From assembly GCA_013152845.1 (NCBI GenBank), contig JAADFM010000160.1, positions 1-5,588 on the forward strand: a stretch of DNA of 5,588 bases. Reading direction: 5' to 3'. The number at the start of each line of letters is the position of its first letter. Within the stretch, counting starts at the first letter, position 1. The stretch is from Methanobacteriota archaeon. GTDB lineage: Archaea > Hydrothermarchaeota > Hydrothermarchaeia > Hydrothermarchaeales > JAADFM01. The notes beneath the pieces are model-generated. The model was not told the origin of the DNA, ran no database searches, and was given only the letters and a program-made list of their open reading frames with translations. This document shows positions 1 to 5,588 of the stretch, one piece after another. The position numbers and the translations under genes are program-made.

Positions 1-33
1 CCCCGAAATGCATGTCCTGCAGAGGTATTCCAT
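1..33 (-). CDS. possible divergent gene, 5' end only, CxxC-containing product
   Basis: On the minus strand an ATG at 33-31 opens a frame reading MEYLCRTCISG to the window edge, with a Cys-x2-Cys pair as in zinc-ribbon or iron-sulfur proteins. Support comes from the signals in front of it: a purine-rich GGGGTG (47-42) eight bases before the ATG, and an AT-rich TATA-like stretch ATATATAAAT (80-71) at a distance that would put transcription start near position 50. Only eleven codons are visible, so no family can be named. The competing reading is that the left edge holds the tail of a plus-strand gene, for example the frame ending with TAA at 53-55 (last residues STAPQE). I favour the divergent gene because of the spacing of its signals, but the evidence is thin. 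Confidence 0.33.
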   Translation of the reverse strand, partial: MEYLCRTCISG

Positions 34-70
34 TTCGACGGCACCCCAGGAGTAAGGTTATTTCACAATT

Positions 71-80
71 ATTTATATAT
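71..80 (-). promoter_or_regulatory. TATA-like box for the possible leftward gene
   Basis: Read on the minus strand this is ATATATAAAT, close to the archaeal TATA-box consensus, in a spacer much richer in A and T than the genes around it. Its distance from the minus-strand ATG at 33 leaves room for a start site about 25 bases downstream and a short leader containing GGGGTG. The same bases read as TTTATATAT on the plus strand, so the element could serve either direction. Inferred from motif and spacing only. Confidence 0.35.
72..79 (+). promoter_or_regulatory. TATA-like box, candidate promoter of the ACDS operon
   Basis: TTTATATA lies 57 bases before the preferred start codon at 137. Archaeal transcription usually starts about 25 bases downstream of the TATA box, here around 97-104, which would give a leader of 33-40 bases that includes the GAGGT ribosome-binding site at 125-129. 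A second AT-rich element, ATATAAAA at 106-113, would instead start the transcript at about 131-138, giving an almost leaderless message without that site. I prefer the first. No operator-like inverted repeat is obvious nearby. Confidence 0.4.
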
Positions 81-124
81 GGTTATTTCTCTACTATTTA
101 CCATCATATAAAATCATGACAAAT

Positions 125-129
125 GAGGT
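125..129 (+). promoter_or_regulatory. ribosome-binding site GAGGT deciding the start of the FrhB-like gene
   Basis: GAGGT matches the archaeal anti-Shine-Dalgarno core (GGAGGTGA) and ends seven bases before the ATG at 137. The alternative in-frame ATG at 116 has no such element before it and would place this site inside the coding sequence. The seven codons between the two ATGs are AT-rich, like the spacer, and unlike the body of the gene. Both facts favour 137. Confidence 0.6.
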
Positions 130-136
130 TGGTTTA

Positions 137-1258
137 ATGGCAGCTGAGAAATCCGGGTTTAGAGAGGACCTTCTTCAATATACCTGGGTGTCCCGGGAGG
201 AGGGCTATCCCGTCCTTGAGGCCGACGTGGTTTTCAACGACCTCTGCTGCGGCTGCGGTGCCTGCGAGGCCGTCTGCCCCGAGGACGTCATCCAGGTGGG
301 CGAATTCCCCAAGCTTACGGGCAAGTGCTCCAACTGCGGCTACTGCATCATCCAGTGCCCCCGCAGTTTTTTCCCGAGCAGAGAAATCGAGGAGAATCTC
401 TTCGGGCAGCATGGCGATATCCTGGGCCACATCGAGTTCATGACCGCGGCCAAGGCCAAGACCGATGGCCAGGACGGAGGTGTGGTCACCGCCCTTGTGG
501 AGTACATGTTCTCCAAAAGGCTCATCGACGGGGCGGTGATTTCCACCGTGGACAGGAAGCAGCCCTGGAAACCCAGGCCCGTCCTGGTGACAAAAAAGGC
601 CGACGTGAAGAAGGGTGCGGGCTCAAAGTACTCGGTTAGCCCCAACGTCTCCGTCCTCAAGGAGGCCCACAAGAAGGGCCTGAAGAAACTGGCCTTCGTG
701 GGCCTGCCATGCCAGACCCAGGCCATCCGCAAGATGCAGGCCTATCCGGTGGGGGACATAGACTACGGTTCCATGGTGAAGTACACCATCGGCATCTTCT
801 GCAAGGCCAACTTCCTCTACGAGATGCTGGAGAAGGTGGTGGCCGGGAAGTTCAACCTCAAGAAGGTCACCAAGTTCGACATCAAGGGCAAGAACCTCAA
901 TGTCTACCAGGGGGACGAGAAGACGGACGTGCCCTTAAAGGAGATTCACAGGTACCAGATGGCAGGATGCAGTGTTTGCACCAACTTCGCCGCCCGCCTG
1001 GCCGACTTCGCCATCGGTTCGGTGGGCTCCCCGGCAGGCTACTCCACGGTCTTTGCCAGGACCAAGGATGCGGCCAAGCTCATAAAGGACATGAAGAAGG
1101 CGAAGCTCATCTCCACCAAGAAGATAACCGACGAGAAGTTCGGCCTGCCCCTGGTGGAGAGGCTCGCCAAGCTCCAGAGGGACGACAGCCGCAGGACCAT
1201 CTGGAAGAAGTCCATAGATGCCCTGCCCATGCCTTTCAAGTTCTTGATTCAGGAGTGA
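137..1258 (+). CDS. coenzyme F420 hydrogenase/dehydrogenase beta subunit (FrhB/FdhB) family iron-sulfur flavoprotein
   Basis: 373 residues from the ATG at 137, chosen for its GAGGT site; ATG 116 would add seven residues. The N-terminus holds two ferredoxin-type [4Fe-4S] motifs, C37-x2-C40-x2-C43-x3-C47-P and C64-x2-C67-x2-C70-x3-C74-P. The FrhB_FdhB N-terminal type region follows, with the typical GQDGGVVTAL stretch from residue 111. The C-terminal domain shows GLPCQ (C192), IGIFC (C222) and GCSVC (C278, C281), the usual places of a further Fe-S cluster, then ADFAIGSVG. No membrane segment or signal peptide is visible, so it should be cytoplasmic. Family members carry FAD and move electrons between F420 and iron-sulfur partners, as subunits of F420 hydrogenase and formate dehydrogenase or as stand-alone enzymes. 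No hydrogenase or formate dehydrogenase subunit lies beside it; cdhA follows after 7 nt. I infer electron transfer between F420 and ACDS or ferredoxin. The family is clear, the exact partner is not. Confidence 0.88.
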   Translation: MAAEKSGFREDLLQYTWVSREEGYPVLEADVVFNDLCCGCGACEAVCPEDVIQVGEFPKLTGKCSNCGYCIIQCPRSFFPSREIEENLFGQHGDILGHIEFMTAAKAKTDGQDGGVVTALVEYMFSKRLIDGAVISTVDRKQPWKPRPVLVTKKADVKKGAGSKYSVSPNVSVLKEAHKKGLKKLAFVGLPCQTQAIRKMQAYPVGDIDYGSMVKYTIGIFCKANFLYEMLEKVVAGKFNLKKVTKFDIKGKNLNVYQGDEKTDVPLKEIHRYQMAGCSVCTNFAARLADFAIGSVGSPAGYSTVFARTKDAAKLIKDMKKAKLISTKKITDEKFGLPLVERLAKLQRDDSRRTIWKKSIDALPMPFKFLIQE

Positions 1259-1265
1259 TGAGGGA

Positions 1266-3620
1266 ATGAGCGAGCACCAGAAAGTGAAAATCGAGAAGAT
1301 GAAGACCGACGTCATCGACCTCAGCAACGTCATCATCGAGATAGGGGACATCGAGAAGGAGTGGGACGAGAAGGTGGGTCCCCACCCGAAGCCGAGCATG
1401 TCCACCCTGCGGGAATGGGACTTCAAACTCCTCTCAAGGCACAAACCCCTCTACACCCCTGTCTGCGACGAGTGCTGCATGTGCGCCTTCGGCAAGTGCG
1501 ACCTCACCCAGGACAGAAAAGGCGCCTGCGGCATCGACCTCACCACTCAGCAGGCCAGGCAGGTGGCCATGTACGCCGCCATAGGCACGGCCTGCCACGC
1601 CGCCCATGCCCGCCACATGCTCCATCACCAGATAGAGCTTTGCGGGCGGGACTACCCCATCGACCTGGGTGACAACGTGGAGGTGGAGGCCCCCATCATG
1701 CGGACCGTTGTGGGCTCCAAACCCGAGACCCTGGGGGACATGGAGAAGGCGTTGGACTATGCCGAAGAAGAGATTACCAAGGTCCTGGCCTCCATCCACA
1801 CCGGCCAGGAGGGGAACCACCTGGAGTACGAGTCCAAGGCCCTCCACGTGGGCATGATAGACAATCTGGTAAAGGAGATCGGCGACATCGCCCAGGTGGT
1901 GGGCTATGGTATGCCCAAGGGTGTACCCGATGCACCCCTGGCGGAGCTGGGCTTCGGGAGCCTTGACAGGTCAAAACCCCTCATCCTCCTCATCGGCCAC
2001 AACGTGGCCGGGGGGGCCAGCATGGTAGACTACCTCAAGAAGCACAACCTGGAGGACAAGGTGGAGCTGGCAGGTATCTGCTGCACCTCCCACGACCTCA
2101 CCCGCATCTATGACAGGGGGAAGATTATGGGCCCCCTCTCAAGGACCATGAAGTTCCTCCAGGCAGGCATTGCCGACGTCATCGTGGTGGACGAGCAGTG
2201 CATCCGCACCGACGTCCGTGAGTGGGCCGAGAAGACCGGCGCACCCCTCATCGCCTCCAGCGAGCACAACGTCCAGGGGCTGAGGGACAGGACCGAGGAC
2301 GACCCCGGGGAGGTCATCGCCGACCTGGTGGAGGGCAGGGAGACCGGCGCCTTCATCCTGGATTCCGACAAGGTTGCCGAGGTGGCGGTCCAGACCGCCA
2401 TGGCGGTCAAACCCAGGCGGGAGAAACTGAGGTTCCTCCCGACTCCAAAAGAGGCCCAGAAACTGGCCAAACGCTGTACCACCTGCGAGGCCTGCCACAG
2501 GGTGTGCCCGGTGGACATCCACATCTCCGAGGGCATGGATGCCGCCAAGGAGGGCGACCTCTCGGTCCTTGCAGGCTACAGGGAGCTCTGCGTGGGCTGC
2601 ACCAGGTGCGAGGAGGCCTGCGGGCGCGAGATTCCCATCATCAAGATGATTGAGACCGCCGCCCGGGACGAAATCATAAAGGACAACTACCGCATCCGGG
2701 TCGGCCGGGGCCCCATCCAGGACGTGGAAATCCGGAAGGTGGGCTCCCCCATCGTCTTCGGCGAGATACCCGGAATCGTGGTCTTTGCCGGCTGCTCCAA
2801 CTACCCCAACTCCACCGTGGAGATGGCGGAGATGGCCGAGGAGTTCCTTAAGCGCAACTTCATCGTGGTGGTCTCAGGCTGTGCCGCCATGGAGATTGCC
2901 CGCCACAAGGACGAGGACGGCAAGACCCTCTACGAGAAGTACCCCGGGGACTTCGACGCCGGGGGTCTTGTCAACCTGGGCTCGTGCCTGTCGAACGCCC
3001 ACGTACTGGGGGCGGCCATCAAGGTGGCCAACATCTTCGCCAAGCGGGACCTCAGGGGCAACTTCGAGGAGATAGCCGATTACATCTACAACCGCGTCGG
3101 TGCGGTGGCAGTGGTCTGGGGCACCTACTCCCAGAAGGCCCTGGCCATCGGTACCGGCGTCAACCGCTGGGGCATCCCGGTGATATTGGGTCCGCAGGGG
3201 ACCCAGTACCGGCGCCAGTTCATCGGGCGAAAGGACAAGCCCGAGACCTGGGCCGGCTTCAACGCGCGAAACGGGGAGGCCATGAACCTGGAGCCCGTGC
3301 CCGAGCACCTGGTCTACACCCCGGAGACCAAGGAGGAGGCCATGGTCTGGATAGTCAAGCTGTGCCTGCGCAACAACGATACGCCCAAGGGCCGGATGTA
3401 CAAGCTCGAGCACTACATCGACATCCACCAGAAGTACATGGGGACCTTCCCGGACGATATTGACAAATATATAAGGAACAAGGCAGATATACCCCTGACC
3501 AAGAAGGACCAGATCATGAAGATCCTCGAGGAGAAGGGGTGGCAGCCCAGGGAGGTGCCTGACCCCACCATCGTGGAGAGGCTCACCAGGAAGCCAAAAG
3601 CCAAGGAGGCAGGGAAATGA
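1266..3620 (+). CDS. cdhA: ACDS/CODH complex alpha subunit CdhA (Ni-Fe-S CO dehydrogenase)
   Basis: 784 residues, close to the roughly 800 of methanogen CdhA. It is the CO dehydrogenase subunit, interconverting CO and CO2 at the Ni-Fe-S C cluster and passing electrons through Fe-S clusters. Visible motifs in order: an N-terminal cysteine cluster (C67, C70, C71, C73, C78, C88) for the interface and B clusters; the C-cluster set H245 in IGHN, C272 or C273 in GICCT, C312 in VDEQC, C510 in GCSNYPN, C539 in SGCAAM and C574 in LGSC; and between them two ferredoxin motifs special to the archaeal form, C404-x2-C407-x2-C410-x3-C414 and C442-x2-C445-x2-C448-x3-C452 (clusters E and F). The last is followed by Gly, where ferredoxins usually have Pro. 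All expected metal ligands are present, so the subunit looks functional. The start has AGGAG (1251-1255) ten bases upstream. Its last four bases overlap cdhB, which suggests translational coupling. Confidence 0.97.
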   Translation: MSEHQKVKIEKMKTDVIDLSNVIIEIGDIEKEWDEKVGPHPKPSMSTLREWDFKLLSRHKPLYTPVCDECCMCAFGKCDLTQDRKGACGIDLTTQQARQVAMYAAIGTACHAAHARHMLHHQIELCGRDYPIDLGDNVEVEAPIMRTVVGSKPETLGDMEKALDYAEEEITKVLASIHTGQEGNHLEYESKALHVGMIDNLVKEIGDIAQVVGYGMPKGVPDAPLAELGFGSLDRSKPLILLIGHNVAGGASMVDYLKKHNLEDKVELAGICCTSHDLTRIYDRGKIMGPLSRTMKFLQAGIADVIVVDEQCIRTDVREWAEKTGAPLIASSEHNVQGLRDRTEDDPGEVIADLVEGRETGAFILDSDKVAEVAVQTAMAVKPRREKLRFLPTPKEAQKLAKRCTTCEACHRVCPVDIHISEGMDAAKEGDLSVLAGYRELCVGCTRCEEACGREIPIIKMIETAARDEIIKDNYRIRVGRGPIQDVEIRKVGSPIVFGEIPGIVVFAGCSNYPNSTVEMAEMAEEFLKRNFIVVVSGCAAMEIARHKDEDGKTLYEKYPGDFDAGGLVNLGSCLSNAHVLGAAIKVANIFAKRDLRGNFEEIADYIYNRVGAVAVVWGTYSQKALAIGTGVNRWGIPVILGPQGTQYRRQFIGRKDKPETWAGFNARNGEAMNLEPVPEHLVYTPETKEEAMVWIVKLCLRNNDTPKGRMYKLEHYIDIHQKYMGTFPDDIDKYIRNKADIPLTKKDQIMKILEEKGWQPREVPDPTIVERLTRKPKAKEAGK

Positions 3621-4138
3621 ACCGGGTAAGACCATGGGTTCCCACCGCCATCACCGGCCGGCTCCAGGGCATGACCGTGGGTCCGGCCGCCATTGCCAGG
3701 ACCATAAAGGAGGCCGACAACCCCATCCTCATCGTGGGAGCGGGCATCATGGAGGAGCTGGAGGGCCGCCTCGCCGACTATGCCGTGAGGATGGCCAGGG
3801 CCCGGGACATGCCCGTGGCGGCCACGGCCCACACCATCAGCGTGCTCCACGACAGGGGCATCCAGGTCCAGGCCATGGGCCTCTCCGACGTCATCGCCCG
3901 GCTCCAGGACCCGGAGTGGCAGGGACTCAACGGCAGGCCCCACGACGTGGCCGTTGCCGTGGGCATCAGGCCCAGGTTCCTCAACAACATGTTCAACTCG
4001 CTGAAGAACTTCTCGGATGTCAGGACCGTCAGCATAGGCAAGCACAACCTGCCCAACGCCAGCCTGTCCCTGGCCAACCTGACCGACGACATCTGGGAAG
4101 AGAACCTGGTGGAGATTTGTGAGTATTTAGAGAGGTGA
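3617..4138 (+). CDS. cdhB: ACDS/CODH complex epsilon subunit CdhB
   Basis: 173 residues, matching the roughly 170 of methanogen CdhB. This small subunit pairs with CdhA to form the alpha2-epsilon2 CO dehydrogenase part of ACDS. It binds no metal itself and has a Rossmann-like DHS fold; proposed roles are stabilising CdhA and helping its redox function. Family features visible are the N-terminal PxAIARTIKEA helix, the strand-turn NPILIVGAGI at residues 35-44, MPVAATAHTI, the LQDPEWQGLNG segment and the closing KNFSDVRTVSIG followed by PNASLSLANLT. There are no cysteines, as expected for a subunit without clusters. The ATG overlaps the cdhA stop in ATGA, with AAGGAGG (3603-3609) seven bases upstream. 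cdhC starts 4 nt after its stop. Confidence 0.95.
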   Translation: MNRVRPWVPTAITGRLQGMTVGPAAIARTIKEADNPILIVGAGIMEELEGRLADYAVRMARARDMPVAATAHTISVLHDRGIQVQAMGLSDVIARLQDPEWQGLNGRPHDVAVAVGIRPRFLNNMFNSLKNFSDVRTVSIGKHNLPNASLSLANLTDDIWEENLVEICEYLER

Positions 4139-4832
4139 AAGGATGACAGACATACCTGTTGACATAGGACTCATCTACGAGGGGGAGAGGATTCGAAAGG
4201 CCAACATGTACGCCGACCTGGCAGGACCCAAGGCATTCGGGGCCGAGCTGTTCCTGGTCAGGCCCGCAAAGGAGGTCAAGGACGGGAAGGTCGAGGTCAT
4301 CGGGCCGGACATCCCGGATATGGAAGAGGGTTCCAGGCACCCCTTCGGCATGCTCCTTGTGGCCGCGGGCAAGACCCTGGAGGAGGACCTGGAAGGGGTC
4401 TTCGAGAGGAGGGTCCACGACTTCTGCAACTACATCCAGGGGTTCATGCACCTCAACTCCAGGGACATCATCTGGTGCCGGGTCTCCAAGGAGGCGGCCA
4501 AGAAGGGCCTGACCCTGGAGCACGTGGGCAAGGCGCTCATCGACCTGTTCAAGTCGGATTTCGACGTCATCGAGAAGATGCAGGTCACCTTCTACACCGA
4601 CCCCGAGGCCGTGACCAAACACGTGGAGGCCGCAAGGGAGGTCTTCGAGAAGAGGGACTCCCGCGCCAGGGGCCTCAGGGACGAGGACGTGGACGTCTTC
4701 TACCTCTGCACCCTGTGCCAGTCCTTTGCCCCCAAGCACGTCTGCACCATCACGCCGTCGAGGACATCCTCCTGCGGTTCCATCTCCTGGTTCGAGGGCC
4801 GGGCCGCCGTCAAGGTGGACCCCCAGGGCCCC

Positions 4833-4836
4833 TTAG
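4833..4836 (+). other. first frame break in cdhC, probably 2 nt missing
   Basis: Upstream the frame reads KVDPQGP, ending with the CCC at 4830-4832; downstream it resumes as EIPKGEELDP from 4837 in the +1 frame. Against the Methanosarcina sequence as I recall it, two residues belong between Pro230 and Glu233, but only TTAG is present, so 2 nt appear lost. In the downstream frame, bases 4834-4836 read TAG, so a simple +1 slip on the CCC codon would meet a stop at once. That speaks against programmed frameshifting. Confidence 0.85.
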
Positions 4837-5250
4837 GAGATTCCCAAGGGCGAGGAGCTGGACCCCCTGCGGGGCGAGTTCTCGGGTGCCAACGAGGCCA
4901 CCGCCGAGTACTCCAACGGCGAGGTATCGAGGGTATTCCTCCATTCCATCTTCGGCCACCCCCACACCTCCTGCGGGTGCTTCGAGGCCATCGCCTTCTA
5001 CATCCCGGAGGCCGACGGCATCGGGGTGGTCCACCGGGACTTTGCGGGCACGACCCCCTTCGGCATACCCTTCTCCACCATGGCCGGCCAGACCGGCGGC
5101 GGCCAGCAGCTTGAAGGTTTCGCCGGCATCGCCATCGAGTACCTGCGCAGCCCCAAGTATTTCCAGGCCGACGGTGGCTGGGAGAGGACCGTGTGGCTGC
5201 CCAAGTCGCTGAAGGAGAGGGTGGCCGACGCCATCCCCGAGGAGCTCAAG

Positions 5251-5254
5251 GATT
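5251..5254 (+). other. second frame break in cdhC, probably 5 nt missing
   Basis: The frame reads DAIPEELKD up to about 5253, then homology continues one frame over as ATEEDATDLDSLREFL from 5255. Related CdhC proteins, from memory, have Asp-Lys-Ile before this Ala-Thr. Only GATT is present where about nine bases (such as GAC AAG ATT) would be expected, which suggests loss of 5 nt. No slippery heptamer or rare-codon pause site is visible here. Confidence 0.8.
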
Positions 5255-5553
5255 GCCACCGAAGAGGACGCCACCGACCTGGACAGCCTCCGCGAGTTCC
5301 TCAAGGAGAAGAACCACCCGGTGGTCCAGCGCTGGGAGGCCGAGGAGGCACCTGCGGAAGAGGCCCCGGCGGCCGAAGCACCCGCCCAGGCCGCCCCTGC
5401 CGTCCAGCAGCAGGCGGTCCAGACCCAGGCCATGCCCGCCATGCAGGTGCAGGAGTTCACCATCCCGGCCGCACCCGCAGGTGGCGGGGGTATCACCATC
5501 ACCTTCAAGAACGCCAAAATCTATGCGGAGAAGGTCATCATATCCAGGAAAAA

Positions 5554-5588
5554 ATGATCATAGCGGTATCGGGCAAGGGCGGCACGGG
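5554..5588 (+). CDS. cooC: CooC/AcsF-type nickel-insertion ATPase, 5' end only
   Basis: Eleven complete codons are visible, reading MIIAVSGKGGT, and the next two bases GG fit a Gly. This is the deviant Walker A start (GKGGxGKT) of MinD/ParA-like P-loop ATPases, the family that contains CooC and AcsF. These dimeric ATPases help load nickel into CO dehydrogenase or acetyl-CoA synthase. A cooC-like gene directly after cdhC is the usual arrangement in methanogen ACDS operons, followed by cdhD and cdhE. The ATG overlaps the cdhC stop in ATGA, and AGGA at 5546-5549 is a possible weak ribosome-binding site, so translation probably depends in part on ribosomes finishing cdhC. The P-loop alone would not separate it from other MinD-like proteins; context makes CooC likely. 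Confidence 0.8.
   Translation, partial: MIIAVSGKGGT

Larger units (their letters stand above)
4143..5557 (+). pseudogene. cdhC: ACDS complex beta subunit CdhC (acetyl-CoA synthase), reading frame broken twice
   Basis: CdhC makes or cleaves acetyl-CoA at the Ni-Ni-[4Fe-4S] A cluster. Homology runs from the ATG to the TGA at 5555-5557, but in three frames: 4143-4832, 4837-about 5253, and about 5254-5557. The first part carries C189, C192, C201 and C211, the [4Fe-4S] ligands, at the same numbers as recalled for Methanosarcina CdhC. The second carries HTSCGCF (C278/C280 after restoring 2 nt), the nickel ligands, and STMAGQTGGG. The third carries LKEKNHPVV, a Glu/Ala/Pro/Gln-rich linker and the conserved ending ITFKNAKIYAEKVIIS. 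Restoring 2 and 5 nt gives 473 residues, about the usual length. As written, translation stops at 5112-5114 after 323 residues, the last 93 out of frame. The start is set by GAGGTGA (4132-4138), which overlaps the cdhB stop. The intact motifs on all three sides argue for a very recent lesion or an assembly error rather than old decay. Confidence 0.9.

Noticed and set aside
116..136. ATG at 116 as the start of the FrhB-like gene
   Set aside because: It lacks a ribosome-binding site, the following seven codons are AT-rich like the spacer, and GAGGT at 125-129 is well placed for the ATG at 137. It remains possible if the message is leaderless.
1259..1265. Terminator or internal promoter between the FrhB-like gene and cdhA
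   Set aside because: The gap is 7 nt and contains no T run or hairpin; the genes look co-transcribed.
2874..3635. Long minus-strand open frame of about 250 codons opposite cdhA and the start of cdhB
   Set aside because: It lies antisense to strongly conserved CdhA sequence, its translation is low-complexity and has no recognisable motif, and it is the expected by-product of GC-rich codon use on the plus strand. The same applies to the other antisense frames here.
4740..4790. A possible pair of compensating frame changes in the region after C201
   Set aside because: The frame reads TITPSRTSSCGSISWFEG, which follows the family pattern with C211 at the expected position; the differences are ordinary substitutions.
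4475..5212. Plus-strand open frame of about 245 codons inside cdhC
   Set aside because: Its translation is rich in Pro, Arg, Ser and Gly with no family motifs, while the cdhC frames in the same bases match the family closely. It is an off-frame shadow.
4833..5254. Programmed ribosomal frameshifting in cdhC
   Set aside because: Two separate shifts would be needed, neither site has a slippery sequence, a shift at the CCC of the first site meets TAG, and recalled family spacing indicates missing bases. CdhC is not known to need recoding.
5340..5450. Repetitive GC-rich stretch as a repeat element
   Set aside because: It encodes the Glu/Ala/Pro/Gln-rich linker normal for archaeal CdhC C-termini, so it is low-complexity coding sequence rather than a mobile or structural repeat.

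Overview
The window carries the 5' part of an archaeal acetyl-CoA decarbonylase/synthase (ACDS; CO dehydrogenase/acetyl-CoA synthase) operon. The archaeal assignment rests on four things: a separate CdhB epsilon subunit, the five-subunit-type CdhA with extra ferredoxin motifs, a CdhC of the archaeal form (no bacterial N-terminal domain, and a charged/Ala-Pro C-terminal linker), and a coenzyme F420-type FrhB/FdhB protein at the head. The upstream spacer has TATA-like boxes and the genes have Shine-Dalgarno sites of the GGAGGTGA type. The coding DNA is GC-rich, with strong G/C third positions and heavy AGG use for arginine. A methanogen, an anaerobic methane oxidiser or an Archaeoglobus-like/uncultivated euryarchaeal Wood-Ljungdahl organism would all fit; the sequence does not decide between them.

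Layout. Positions 1-136 form an AT-rich spacer that looks like a divergent promoter region, with a possible leftward gene entering the window edge (1-33, minus). Then, all on the plus strand and tightly packed: an FrhB/FdhB-like iron-sulfur flavoprotein (137-1258), cdhA (1266-3620), cdhB (3617-4138, overlapping cdhA by 4 nt), cdhC (4143-5557, reading frame broken twice), and the first 11 codons of a CooC-type nickel-insertion ATPase (5554 onward, overlapping cdhC by 4 nt). This matches the usual archaeal order cdhA-cdhB-cdhC-cooC, so cdhD and cdhE would be expected just downstream.

How they work together. CdhA with CdhB interconverts CO2 and CO. CdhC (A cluster) joins CO, a methyl group from the corrinoid protein and CoA into acetyl-CoA, or does the reverse. 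CooC-type ATPases serve nickel loading. The FrhB-like protein could pass electrons between F420 and the ferredoxin-type clusters of the complex; that coupling is inference from position.

The most notable point is cdhC. It aligns with the methanogen protein along its whole length only if the reading frame changes at about 4833-4836 and again at about 5251-5254. By comparison with the Methanosarcina CdhC sequence as I recall it, the sites look like losses of 2 and 5 nt. As written, the DNA encodes a 323-residue product that keeps the four [4Fe-4S] ligands of the A cluster but loses the Cys-Gly-Cys nickel ligands. This is either a real lesion or an assembly error, and the sequence alone cannot tell which. 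I see no transposon, CRISPR array, tRNA or rRNA here, and no wholly new system.
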